Shown: piece by piece, positions 9,025 through 17,192 of the stretch
How the letters are laid out: each line of letters begins with the position of its first letter
How positions within the stretch are numbered: position 1 is the first letter of the stretch
Assembly (NCBI GenBank): GCA_964566055.1
Contig: CAZMHI010000009.1
Span: 33,892-97,891 of the forward strand
Direction of reading: 5' to 3'
DNA length: 64,000 bases
DNA from: TMED23 sp964566055
GTDB lineage: Bacteria > Pseudomonadota > Alphaproteobacteria > Rhodospirillales > UBA2165
Position numbers and translations under genes: made by a program
Notes under the pieces: generated by a model
Seen by the model: only the letters and a program-made list of their open reading frames with translations
Database searches by the model: none
Told to the model about the DNA's origin: nothing

Positions 9025-9771
9025 ATGCTGGAAATACTGACTGAAATTCTAAATCTCAGCCTATTAGCTGCTGCGGGTGTAGCTTTCCTAAGCGCACTGA
9101 TCCAGGGCTATTCGGGATTCGGCGGCGGGCTGATCATTATTCCAATCCTCGCCATTTTGTTCAGCCCCATTGAATCCATTGCCATTACCGCCCTTGCCGC
9201 CATATTCGGCACGGCGACGCTGTTACCGCAGGCCGTCAAGAAAGCCCAATGGTCCGAAGCGGCTCCGGTTTCCATCGCCCTTGCTATTGCCATACCCATT
9301 GGACTTTCATTCCTGGTGGCGGCTGACCCAATACTTATTCGCCGCGGCATGGGCGTGTTTATCTTGGCGGCTTCTGCAGTGCTGATCTCCGGCTGGACCT
9401 ATCCCGGCAAGCGCAATCTGCTGACCAGCATCACGGCCGGCGCCATAACCGGCGGTGTCACCGGCAGTTTCGGTATTCCGGGCGGCCCCTTCATGGTGAT
9501 TTACTATTTATCAGCCCCAGTCGAGCCGGCCGTCCAACGGGCGAATTTAATTATTTCCGTCGGCGTGGCGATCGTTTTTCTAATTGGTGGTCTCTTTGTC
9601 GCCGGTGCCTATACGCCTGAAACCATCATGCGGGCCATTGTTATTGTACCAATATTCGTCGCCGGCTCCCGCACGGGCCAATATCTTTTCAAAGTTGCGC
9701 CGACTGAGTGGTTTAAGAAAGTGACTTTCGCCATATTGATCGCCACTGGTATTTCGATTTTGCTGGTTTAA
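9025..9771 (+). CDS. TauE/SafE family membrane permease
   Basis: This 248-residue integral membrane protein of the TauE/SafE (DUF81) family has about seven to eight hydrophobic helices. The family signature YSGFGGGLIIIPIL lies in the first third, and its repeat GSFGIPGGPFMVIYYL in the second half, as expected for the internally duplicated fold. Members export sulfite, sulfoacetate or other organosulfur anions. The substrate is not determined by the neighbours here. A GGGG sequence sits about 10 bases before the ATG. Confidence 0.85.
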   Translation: MLEILTEILNLSLLAAAGVAFLSALIQGYSGFGGGLIIIPILAILFSPIESIAITALAAIFGTATLLPQAVKKAQWSEAAPVSIALAIAIPIGLSFLVAADPILIRRGMGVFILAASAVLISGWTYPGKRNLLTSITAGAITGGVTGSFGIPGGPFMVIYYLSAPVEPAVQRANLIISVGVAIVFLIGGLFVAGAYTPETIMRAIVIVPIFVAGSRTGQYLFKVAPTEWFKKVTFAILIATGISILLV

Positions 9772-9852
9772 ATGTTGCTCCTAAGATTACGATTGATATC
9801 ACCTTCCCGATAAATTAGTTTCGCGCAGATTTAGTTTAGAAGGTTTAAAATA

Positions 9853-10464
9853 TTGAAACACACGACATGGATCATGCAGGCGGCAACTACTGCCGGCCTA
9901 TTGTTGCTGTACAGTTTTAATCTGTCTGCCGCCGAGCACAAAATGGGCCACGGTAAACATCATCAAATGACAAAACCGGCCATATCTGCGACTTGCACAC
10001 CGAAACTGCACATCACTGCAGAAGCTGAAAGCAAACCCGGCGGCGCCCACTATAAGGGTCCGGCTGTAACGCATCACGGCAATCACCAGAAACCGATGGC
10101 CCATATGAAAGGCGCTCATATGGATCACAAACCGCGCCAGGGCGGCAGCTTTTTTATGGCGCCGGATAAAATGCACCATATTGAAGGGGTATACTCTGCC
10201 AAATGCGGCCTGCGGGTGTTTTTCTACAACGCCTTCACCCAGCCGATCCGGGCGGACCGCTTTAAAGCCTTTGTTCGCATCATCCCGAAAAAAGAGGATG
10301 AGCCGGAAGTCTTGCGTTTTCTTAAACCCTCGAAAGAGGGTTCAATTTTACACAGCTCCATCGGCAGTGATGTTTCCCGTCCGTTTGATATTGAGGCATT
10401 TGTAAAATTTCCTCAAAACGACGAGCCGCAGCTTTTTACCATTAAAGTTCCGGCAAAAGAATAA
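9853..10464 (+). CDS. Secreted histidine-rich protein, unknown function
   Basis: This 203-residue protein has a Sec signal peptide (WIMQAATTAGLLLLYSFNLSAA). The mature N-terminal third is dense in His, Met and Lys, for example HKMGHGKHHQMTKP and HMKGAHMDHKP. Such composition is common in periplasmic metal (Cu, Ni, Zn) binding segments. The C-terminal 100 residues look like a small beta-rich domain (FKAFVRIIPKKEDEPEVLRF). A single Cys pair (ATCTPK, AKCGLR) is present. The TTG start at 9853 is chosen because AGAAGG lies 9 bases upstream. No metal transporter gene is adjacent, so the metal role is inference. Confidence 0.7.
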   Translation: MKHTTWIMQAATTAGLLLLYSFNLSAAEHKMGHGKHHQMTKPAISATCTPKLHITAEAESKPGGAHYKGPAVTHHGNHQKPMAHMKGAHMDHKPRQGGSFFMAPDKMHHIEGVYSAKCGLRVFFYNAFTQPIRADRFKAFVRIIPKKEDEPEVLRFLKPSKEGSILHSSIGSDVSRPFDIEAFVKFPQNDEPQLFTIKVPAKE

Positions 10465-10470
10465 AAGCAG

Positions 10471-11811
10471 CTATCTACCGCAGCATTTTTTATATTTCTT
10501 ACCGCTGCCGCAGGGGCAGGGCTCGTTGCGTCCAACCGGTTGTACTGGCTTTTTCTCAGCAACACGTAAGCTTTCCATAACTTTTGCCGCCGGTTGTTTG
10601 GCTTTCCTGAGCTCTGCTATTTTTTCCAGATAGGGTTTGGCATGAAAATAGAAATGCCGGTAACCGGCACAGAGGTAATTCAGCCCGTCTTCTCCATCCG
10701 GCGTCTGGATAAACCGGTCCTTGGGACAGCCGCCATTGCAGGAACTTAATACCTCACAGTCCCGGCAATATTGAGGCAAGGCGTCTCTTTTATCGTCACC
10801 GAATTTTTCCAGCTCCCTGCCATTGATCATTTCGCCCAGCCGGGTCTCCCGGATATTGCCGAGCCGGTTAGCTGGGTTAACGAAATGATCGCAGGTATAA
10901 AAATCGCCCGTATGCTCGACGACCACAACCTGGCCGCAGGTTTCGCGCAACATGCACAACGAATGTTCCAGTCCGATATAAGGCCGGAGCGCTTCTTCGA
11001 AATTCTGGATCGTGATCTTGCCGATATCATGGTGAACCCATTCATCGAAAATAGCGCTTAAGAATTCGCCATAGGCCTTGGCCGGTACGGATTCGCCTTG
11101 AACATCATGATCACCCTGCCGGTTGACCAGAGGTAAAAACTGCAGATAGACCGTGCCGAGCTCTTTAAAGAAACGGTAGACTGTGGCGGGCTGGCGGACA
11201 TTTCGCTCGTTGATGACACAAAGCAGATCGCAATGGATGCGAAACTTCTTAAATAAGCGATAGGCCTGCATCACCTGCTTGTGGGTCGCTTCGGCCTTTT
11301 TGGTCACCCGGTAATGATTGTGCAGATCACTCGGACCATCAATACTGAGCCCGACATGAAACTTCTCGGCGGCTAGGAAGCGGCACCAATCCTCGTCGAT
11401 CAGCGTACCGTTGGTCTGGATACCGTTGAGAATTTTTTTCCCAAAGGGGCGATGCTTTTTCTGGATCTCAAGAATTTTCTGAAAATAGTCGATGCCGAGC
11501 AGGGTCGGTTCACCGCCATGCCAGGAAAATAATACATTCTCTTCGGGGCAGGCTTCGATATGTTGTTGGATATAAATCTCCAGCAGATCATCGGCCATGC
11601 GGTGGGATTTTGAGTCCGGGTAAAGCTCTTCTTTTTCAAGGTAATAACAATAGCCGCAGTCAAGGTTGCAGATCGCGCCAACCGGCTTGACCATGACCTG
11701 AAATTCCCGTCCCGCCGTACTTTCCACTAAATCCCCCACTGGTGCGAATGGCTGATGCCAATTATTCCGGCCTTTCCCAGATAACCACAAATATCCATTC
11801 GGGCAACGCAA
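10471..11811 (-). CDS. Anaerobic sulfatase maturase-type radical SAM/SPASM protein with C-terminal SEC-C motif
   Basis: This radical SAM enzyme is of the anSME type, which converts a Cys or Ser of a client sulfatase to formylglycine. CNLDCGYC (CxxxCxxC) binds the SAM cluster. The SPASM domain has CGQVVV, CDHF, CRDC...CNGGCP and a final Cys in YLCAGYRHF for two auxiliary clusters. The C-terminus is a zinc-binding SEC-C motif (NEPCPCGSGKKYKKCC), an addition to the usual anSME plan. The start is uncertain: TTG at 11811 gives 446 residues, while GTG codons around residues 25-30 are alternatives. No sulfatase gene lies in the window. Confidence 0.85.
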   Translation of the reverse strand: MRCPNGYLWLSGKGRNNWHQPFAPVGDLVESTAGREFQVMVKPVGAICNLDCGYCYYLEKEELYPDSKSHRMADDLLEIYIQQHIEACPEENVLFSWHGGEPTLLGIDYFQKILEIQKKHRPFGKKILNGIQTNGTLIDEDWCRFLAAEKFHVGLSIDGPSDLHNHYRVTKKAEATHKQVMQAYRLFKKFRIHCDLLCVINERNVRQPATVYRFFKELGTVYLQFLPLVNRQGDHDVQGESVPAKAYGEFLSAIFDEWVHHDIGKITIQNFEEALRPYIGLEHSLCMLRETCGQVVVVEHTGDFYTCDHFVNPANRLGNIRETRLGEMINGRELEKFGDDKRDALPQYCRDCEVLSSCNGGCPKDRFIQTPDGEDGLNYLCAGYRHFYFHAKPYLEKIAELRKAKQPAAKVMESLRVAEKKPVQPVGRNEPCPCGSGKKYKKCCGR

Positions 11812-11823
11812 ATTATAAACTGG

Positions 11824-13320
11824 CTAATTTTGCCGCGGCAAGCAGATGCTGAACATAGCACCACCCTGTTCACTATCTGAAATCCTGATATCGCCGCCGT
11901 GGGAACGAACAATGGTGCGGGCGATGGCGAGACCGAGACCGATGCCGCCTGTCTCCCGGTTGCGCGATTCTTCCAGGCGGAAAAACGGCTCAAAGATTTG
12001 CTCACGCTCCTCTTCGGGGATTCCCGGACCTTTGTCACTGACGTTTATGCAGACTTCTTGATCGGTCAGTGAAATATCGACCTCGGCCTGCCCGCCATAG
12101 CGAACAGCATTTTCAATCACATTCCGCAGCGCCCGTTTGAGCGCCAAGGGATGACAGGCATAGGGCAGACGTTCCGGTTCATTGTTTTTGAACTCAACTG
12201 CTTGTCCGAGGTCAGCCAGATCGGCACAGAGACTGTCAAAAAGCGCCACCAAATCGACGGACCGGGTTTCCTCATCGGAAGCTTCCTGGCGGGCAAAATC
12301 GAGGGCAGCTTCGGTCAGGTTCTGCATCTCCGCCAAAGTTTCCAGAATTTTTTCCCGCGCTTCCTCATCTTCGATCATCTCGGCCCGGATACGCAAGGAA
12401 GTAATCGGCGTTCTGAGATCATGGGTGATCGCAGCCAGCATGCGCGTACGGTCTTTGACAAATCGGGACAGGCGCTCCTGCATCTCATTGAAGGCTCGGG
12501 TAGCTTTACGGATATCTGCCGGGCCCATTTCCGGCAACAACCCAACATCTTCACCGCGGCCAAAGCGCTCGGCGCTATCGGCCAGTTTAGCGACCGGGCG
12601 GGTGGCGCGCCGCACCATAAAGATGACAATGATCACCAGCAGTACAGCCATAATGCCGATGGTGATCAATGACGAAATGGCAATGGCGGGATTGGTTGGC
12701 GGCACCAATGAATAGACATTGAGCCAGGACTTAGCGCCTGACTTGGTGGCGATGGCAATCGTCATGCCAAGGCGGGAGCGGCGATGACGTGGACCGAAAT
12801 GCCGCCGGCCTTTTCTATCGCCAAAAAATTTACCACCCCGGCCATCCCGCCACTCGCGAAAGCGTTTTTCGTCGTTGGGCACCCAAAATGGATTATGACC
12901 ATCGTTTATATCGGCATTCTCTGCGCGATCATCATCCTCATCATCGTCTTCGTCATGAACTGCGACGCGCACCTCGCCGGCATCCTCCTCTAATTCCCAG
13001 GCCAGACGCTTCTCCAGAAAGTGGTCAAATCCTTCATGCTCATCATCCTTGCCGACGGCGCTCCTATCGGCCAGTTGAAAACGCAGACGGCGGCTTGACG
13101 CTGCAGCGACGATGGTTTTGTGCAAAGCCGGTTCCGTCTCATTAAGCAGGCGCACCACAGAAACTGTACGAGACATCACTTCCTGCTGGGAAACAAAAAT
13201 AAAAGCGAGACGGCGGTCATCCCGCAAAATATGAAAACTCGCAAGCTGCGCCACCACCAGCGCCAGCAATAGAACGGCGATGAGTTGTCCAGCCAGGCTT
13301 TTGGGCAGAAATTTCTTCAT
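11824..13320 (-). CDS. Sensor histidine kinase (EnvZ-like) with Asp/His-rich periplasmic domain
   Basis: This 498-residue kinase starts with a TM segment (GQLIAVLLLALVVAQLASF). A periplasmic domain of about 170 residues contains an exceptional acidic run (HDEDDDEDDDRAEN) and a basic His/Arg stretch (RRHFGPRHRRS). A second TM (SLITIGIMAVLLVIIVIFMV), HAMP, HisKA with the phospho-His in ITHDLRTP, and HATPase_c (N box NVIENAVRYG, G boxes DKGPGIP and GIGLGLAI) follow. The acidic sensor suggests divalent cations or cationic peptides as signal (inference from PhoQ/CarS-like systems). Its ATG overlaps the response-regulator stop (ATGA), so the two are translationally coupled. Confidence 0.9.
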   Translation of the reverse strand: MKKFLPKSLAGQLIAVLLLALVVAQLASFHILRDDRRLAFIFVSQQEVMSRTVSVVRLLNETEPALHKTIVAAASSRRLRFQLADRSAVGKDDEHEGFDHFLEKRLAWELEEDAGEVRVAVHDEDDDEDDDRAENADINDGHNPFWVPNDEKRFREWRDGRGGKFFGDRKGRRHFGPRHRRSRLGMTIAIATKSGAKSWLNVYSLVPPTNPAIAISSLITIGIMAVLLVIIVIFMVRRATRPVAKLADSAERFGRGEDVGLLPEMGPADIRKATRAFNEMQERLSRFVKDRTRMLAAITHDLRTPITSLRIRAEMIEDEEAREKILETLAEMQNLTEAALDFARQEASDEETRSVDLVALFDSLCADLADLGQAVEFKNNEPERLPYACHPLALKRALRNVIENAVRYGGQAEVDISLTDQEVCINVSDKGPGIPEEEREQIFEPFFRLEESRNRETGGIGLGLAIARTIVRSHGGDIRISDSEQGGAMFSICLPRQN

Positions 13321-14033
13321 CGGCTGACCTCGACGGTCAACATATAGCCGCCGCCCCAGACCGTCTTAATCAAGGTTGGATTCTTGGGATCATCTTCAAG
13401 TTTCTTGCGCAGCCGGCTGACCTGATTATCAATCGCCCGGTCAAAGACTTTGGCGCTACGGCCACTGGTAAGGTCCAGCAATTGATCCCGGCTCAGCACC
13501 ATTTTGGGATGATCTAAAAAAGCGCTCAAAAGATGGAATTCTGCGGTACTCAGCGGGATCGCGACGTTGTCTTCACCAATAACCTCGCGCTGGGCGACAT
13601 CGAATATCCATTTGCCAAAATGTATTTTATCGCTGTCAGTAGGCACTGAGCGGGGCGGCAGGCTATGGGTACGCCTCAGCACGGATTTTATACGCGCCAA
13701 TAATTCCCGTGGATTAAAGGGCTTGGTCAAATAGTCATCGGCACCCATCTCGAGACCGATGACCCGGTCGGTATCATCGGCAATGGCCGTCAAGAGGATA
13801 ACCGGCAGCTCGGTGGTTTGGCGGATATGGCGGCAGAGCGACAAGCCGTCTTCACCCGGCATCATAATGTCGAGGACGACCAGATCAATCGCACTTTGAT
13901 CGATTAATTTCCGGGCTTCAGCAGCATCAGCGGCAACCGACGTGCGATATTCGTGCTGCGCCAAATATTTGCTGAGACTATCCCGGATGTCGCGATGATC
14001 ATCGACCACCAAAATGTGGTTTGAGCTTTCCAT
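13317..14033 (-). CDS. OmpR/PhoB-family response regulator
   Basis: This 238-residue regulator has a receiver domain (VVDD, phospho-acceptor Asp in LVVLDIMMPGEDG, Lys in YLTKPF) and a C-terminal winged-helix DNA-binding domain ending TVWGGGYMLTV. The frame is open further upstream, but ATG at 14033 (MESSNHILVVDD) gives the family's normal length and has AGGGT just upstream. It is first in a two-gene operon with the sensor kinase. The DNA between it and the divergent EF-hand gene carries repeated GCGACA elements that could be its own binding sites. Confidence 0.92.
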   Translation of the reverse strand: MESSNHILVVDDHRDIRDSLSKYLAQHEYRTSVAADAAEARKLIDQSAIDLVVLDIMMPGEDGLSLCRHIRQTTELPVILLTAIADDTDRVIGLEMGADDYLTKPFNPRELLARIKSVLRRTHSLPPRSVPTDSDKIHFGKWIFDVAQREVIGEDNVAIPLSTAEFHLLSAFLDHPKMVLSRDQLLDLTSGRSAKVFDRAIDNQVSRLRKKLEDDPKNPTLIKTVWGGGYMLTVEVSR

Positions 14034-14085
14034 TACCCTACTATGCCAATTAATCCCGGCCTTTCGGCAAAAAAGATGTATCAAA

Positions 14086-14154
14086 TTGTCGCAAATGAAA
14101 ACCCCGCGACACATTGCGACAATAAGGCTGGAGCGATGACAAACTTCTGCGACG
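14086..14154. promoter_or_regulatory. Cluster of GCGACA repeats between response regulator and EF-hand gene
   Basis: GCGACA occurs at 14106-14111 and 14116-14121, exactly 10 bases apart (one helical turn). GCGACG is at 14149-14154. An inverted copy, TTGTCGCAA, is at 14086-14094, facing TTGCGACAA at 14114-14122. OmpR-family regulators usually bind direct repeats spaced by one turn, so this is a candidate operator for the adjacent regulator. Confidence 0.5.
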
Positions 14155-14216
14155 TTTAGATCGTTTAATGCCTCTCGTAAACAGACATTCATTCATCTCA
14201 ACGAAAGAGGCATATC

Positions 14217-14789
14217 ATGCAAAAACGGACAAAAATTATTATAGCCAGCACAGCCGCAGTGGTTGTTCTGGCCGGTGCGATTGGCGTTAGCAAGGCGCGC
14301 GAAGGCTTCCATAAAGGCTATTATGGTGGGCCCAGCTATATGCAACATGCCCGCTTCGGCGGACACCGTGGCGGATTTGGCCACGGAAATAACATGGCCG
14401 AAAACATCTTCGATAAATTTGATGTCGACAAAAACGGCACCATCACCAAAACTGAAATTGACGGTGTGCGCAAAAACGAACTGGCCAAAGCCGACACCAA
14501 TAATGATGGCAAGCTAAGCCTGAACGAATTTCAATCGCTCTGGACCGGATTAATGCGGGAACGCATGGTCGATCATTTCCAGCGCCTTGATAATGACGGC
14601 GATGCAGTGGTGACCGAAGAAGAGATCGCCAAGCCAATGGATCGCATGATGTCCTTCATGGACCGGAACGGTGACAATGCCATCACCAAAGACGAACTGC
14701 AGCGCAGGCATCGCGGCTGGGGCGGCAAACATCGTGGCCGCCATCATGATGACGATGATCGGGATGACGACGACAAAAAATCCAAATAG
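14217..14789 (+). CDS. Exported EF-hand calcium-binding protein
   Basis: This 190-residue protein has an N-terminal signal or anchor (IIIASTAAVVVLAGAIGVSKA) and four EF-hand loops: DVDKNGTITKTE, DTNNDGKLSLNE, DNDGDAVVTEEE and DRNGDNAITKDE. All have Asp at position 1 and Glu at 12, so calcium binding is likely. The C-terminus is a His/Asp tail (HHDDDDRDDDDKK) resembling a metal-buffer tail. AAAGAGG lies 8 bases before the ATG. It is divergent from the two-component operon whose sensor is itself acidic. A role in periplasmic Ca2+ buffering or signalling is inference. Confidence 0.85.
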   Translation: MQKRTKIIIASTAAVVVLAGAIGVSKAREGFHKGYYGGPSYMQHARFGGHRGGFGHGNNMAENIFDKFDVDKNGTITKTEIDGVRKNELAKADTNNDGKLSLNEFQSLWTGLMRERMVDHFQRLDNDGDAVVTEEEIAKPMDRMMSFMDRNGDNAITKDELQRRHRGWGGKHRGRHHDDDDRDDDDKKSK

Positions 14790-14906
14790 AAATTAACGCG
14801 CCTGAAAGGAATTCCGGTGTTGGATAAATCAGCAACATTCAGCGCCGGAATTTTCCTTTGCTCACGTTTACTGCTAGAACGTTCTAAATATTAGGGGGAT
14901 ATCTAA

Positions 14907-15452
14907 ATGCAACTTAAAGACACCACGAACACTTTTGGCCTTTCTTCGATCCTGCTCCATTGGGTTACAGCACTTCTGATCATCGGTCTCTTTATCATGG
15001 GGCAGGTGATGGAGGGTATGCCACGGGGTTTCGAAAAACGTGAATTGATGGATTTGCATAAATCTCTCGGCATGCTGCTGTTATTCTTGGTCTTTATCCG
15101 CTTGGCATGGCGGCTCTTCCAGGGTTTCCCTGAGGCTGCCAATCCGTCAGCGACTTTTCTGAATAAGGTATCAAGGCTGTGGCATTGGGCTTTACTTATT
15201 ATGATCGTTGCCATTCCGGTTACCGGGTTTATCGCTTCCGATACGGGATTTAGCGATATAACATTCTTCGGCTTATTCACCTTTCCTGACATCTTTGGTT
15301 TTGATCACGAACTGCATGAGCAGTTTGAAGATATCCATGGCGCCTTAACCAAAATTATCATACCTCTCGTGCTTATCCATGTCTTGGCGGCGTTAAAGCA
15401 TCATTTCTGGGACAAGGATGCGACCTTGAAACGCATGATTGGTATGAACTAA
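14907..15452 (+). CDS. Cytochrome b561 family protein
   Basis: This 181-residue protein has four transmembrane helices and the heme-ligand histidines of the bacterial cytochrome b561 (CybB-like) family: ILLHWVTALL, DLHKSLGMLLL, LWHWALLIMI and IPLVLIHVLAALKHHF. Such proteins move electrons between the quinone pool and periplasmic partners; E. coli CybB is a superoxide:quinone oxidoreductase. It lies 117 bp after the EF-hand gene on the same strand and may be cotranscribed with it. No periplasmic YceI-type partner is adjacent. Confidence 0.88.
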   Translation: MQLKDTTNTFGLSSILLHWVTALLIIGLFIMGQVMEGMPRGFEKRELMDLHKSLGMLLLFLVFIRLAWRLFQGFPEAANPSATFLNKVSRLWHWALLIMIVAIPVTGFIASDTGFSDITFFGLFTFPDIFGFDHELHEQFEDIHGALTKIIIPLVLIHVLAALKHHFWDKDATLKRMIGMN

Positions 15453-15527
15453 ACCAGCCAAATAAACTTCCCCGAACTAAGCTAAAATAATTTAGACTGG
15501 CAGCAAAATACCAGACGGGGAAACTAT

Positions 15528-16430
15528 ATGAAAATTCATCCAACGGGAAAATTTGACAATAGCGCTGAGGACTATAACCACATTGCAGCGCTGCCTCTGG
15601 CCGCCGCCATGGGAGCGGAAATCACCGGCGTTCAAATTAGCGACCTTACGGATGAGGCTTTCGCGGAAATTGAAGCTGCTCTTTATCGCCACAAGATGGT
15701 CTTTTTCCGCGACCAGGAGATCAGCCATACTGATCAGGAGAATTTTACTCTGCGTTTTGGCGAGTTCGGCACCGATGCCTATAATGCCGGCACGGAAGGC
15801 CACCCTGATATTCAAAAAGTCACCAAAGAGGCTGATACCCGCACCCATATGATTTTTGGCGGAACCTGGCATACGGATTCGCCATTTCTGGATCGCCCAC
15901 CCGCCATCAGTATGCTCTACGCCGTTGATATTCCGCCTTACGGCGGCGATACGATGTGGGCTAATAGCGCACTGGCGTATGAATTTCTGAGCGATACCAT
16001 GAAAAATATTGTGACGCCGCTGAAAGTGCACATGTCAGCAGGCAATGTTGTCGCCGAAGTCATCAAGGATGGCGGCCGACAGCCGAAAAAGCTCGGGGCG
16101 ACCAAGCTTAGCATTGATGTTGAACCGATGATCGAAGGAAATTTTCATCCGCTGGTGCGCAGCCATCCGGTGACGCACGAAAAGGCGCTTTATGTCGATG
16201 AAAGTTACACCATGGGCATCAAGGGTATGACTGAGTTCGAGGCAGCAGCGTTGTTGAACTTCCTTCAGTCGCATGTGACGCAGGATGCCTTTACCTGCCG
16301 GCTGCGCTGGCAAAAGAAAACGCTGGCGCTCTGGGACAACCGGATATGCCTGCACCACGCCTTTAACGATCATGACGGCTTTCGCCGCGAGATGTACCGG
16401 ACAACCGTGATGGGTGAAGTGCCGCAATAA
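15528..16430 (+). CDS. TauD/TfdA family Fe(II)/2-oxoglutarate dioxygenase
   Basis: This 300-residue enzyme of the taurine/2,4-D dioxygenase family has the iron-binding HxD in GGTWHTDSPFLDRPPA and the distal His in LWDNRICLHHAF. The 2-oxoglutarate-binding Arg is probably in DGFRREMYRTTV. The length is typical. Such enzymes hydroxylate sulfonates, phenoxyacetates or other small acids and release the functional group. The real substrate is not evident. It sits alone between the cytochrome gene and the TetR-controlled operon. Confidence 0.88.
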   Translation: MKIHPTGKFDNSAEDYNHIAALPLAAAMGAEITGVQISDLTDEAFAEIEAALYRHKMVFFRDQEISHTDQENFTLRFGEFGTDAYNAGTEGHPDIQKVTKEADTRTHMIFGGTWHTDSPFLDRPPAISMLYAVDIPPYGGDTMWANSALAYEFLSDTMKNIVTPLKVHMSAGNVVAEVIKDGGRQPKKLGATKLSIDVEPMIEGNFHPLVRSHPVTHEKALYVDESYTMGIKGMTEFEAAALLNFLQSHVTQDAFTCRLRWQKKTLALWDNRICLHHAFNDHDGFRREMYRTTVMGEVPQ

Positions 16431-16461
16431 CGCAAAGCGGATAATTTTCTCAATAATTCAT

Positions 16462-16490
16462 TTGACTCAAAAACCGTACCCGGCTTAAAC
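16462..16490 (+). promoter_or_regulatory. Sigma-70 type promoter of the TetR/molybdoenzyme operon
   Basis: A -35 TTGACT (16462-16467) and -10 TTAAAC (16485-16490) are separated by 17 bases. The predicted start, near 16497, abuts the inverted-repeat operator at 16499-16518. That places the operator ideally for blocking transcription. Confidence 0.6.
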
Positions 16491-16498
16491 TTCACTTA

Positions 16499-16518
16499 CC
16501 GACCGGCTGGCCGGTCGG
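16499..16518. promoter_or_regulatory. TetR-family operator: perfect inverted repeat
   Basis: CCGACCGGC, then TG, then GCCGGTCGG: perfect 9-bp arms around a 2-bp centre. It lies 33 bases upstream of the TetR gene start and at the predicted transcription start. Short GC-rich palindromes of this form are typical TetR-family operators. Binding by the adjacent regulator is inference. Confidence 0.75.
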
Positions 16519-16551
16519 AGATAAGAAAAACCTAAAAAAAGCAGGTGAGGC

Positions 16552-17160
16552 GTGGATAAACAAACACCAAAGAACTCGGTTGTTGACCGGTTCGATGAAA
16601 TTTACCGGGTTACCGTGAAGCTGTTTCTTGAACGCGGCTATGACAACACGCCCCTGTCGCTCATCGCCCAGGAACTCGGATTAAGTAAGGCCGGCCTCTA
16701 TCATCATTTTGAGAGCAAGGAACAATTGCTCTTTCATATTCACAAATACTCTATTGAGGCGACGCTTGTTCCCGTAATTGAGCGCGCCGAAGCTGAAACA
16801 GATCCTTTGAAAAGGCTGGAACAATATATCCGTGAATTTGCCGAAGTGATGGTTCATGACCCGGCGATTCGGGTACTGATCGAGGAATCGAAGAGACTGT
16901 CACCGGAAAACCTAAAAGTAATACAAGCCAGCTGGCGCCGAGGCTTTGAGATAATGCGTTCAACTATTGCGGAACTGCAGGCAGCCGGCAAAGGAAAAAA
17001 CGATTTAAATCCCACAATTGCCGCTTTTGCCGCCATCGGTATGTGCAGCTCAACGCCTTACTGGTTCAGCCATACAGGCGCCGAAAAGATCAGCGATGTG
17101 GGAAATCATTTTGCACAGATTTTTTGCCAAGGGGCACTTGAAGAGCCACCGGCAGACTAA
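16552..17160 (+). CDS. TetR/AcrR family transcriptional regulator
   Basis: This 202-residue repressor has an N-terminal HTH (LSLIAQELGLSKAGLYHHFESKEQLL) of classical TetR type, followed by a helical ligand domain like those of regulators of acyl-CoA metabolism (TetR_C, KstR2/FadR-like by overall look). The GTG start at 16552 follows GGTGAGG. It is the first gene behind the palindromic operator and is followed at short spacing by the molybdoenzyme genes. It probably controls itself and the operon, with a CoA-thioester or aromatic ligand (inference). Confidence 0.88.
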   Translation: MDKQTPKNSVVDRFDEIYRVTVKLFLERGYDNTPLSLIAQELGLSKAGLYHHFESKEQLLFHIHKYSIEATLVPVIERAEAETDPLKRLEQYIREFAEVMVHDPAIRVLIEESKRLSPENLKVIQASWRRGFEIMRSTIAELQAAGKGKNDLNPTIAAFAAIGMCSSTPYWFSHTGAEKISDVGNHFAQIFCQGALEEPPAD

Positions 17161-17192
17161 GATTAGAAGTTAGACATTGGGAGGGGATGAAA

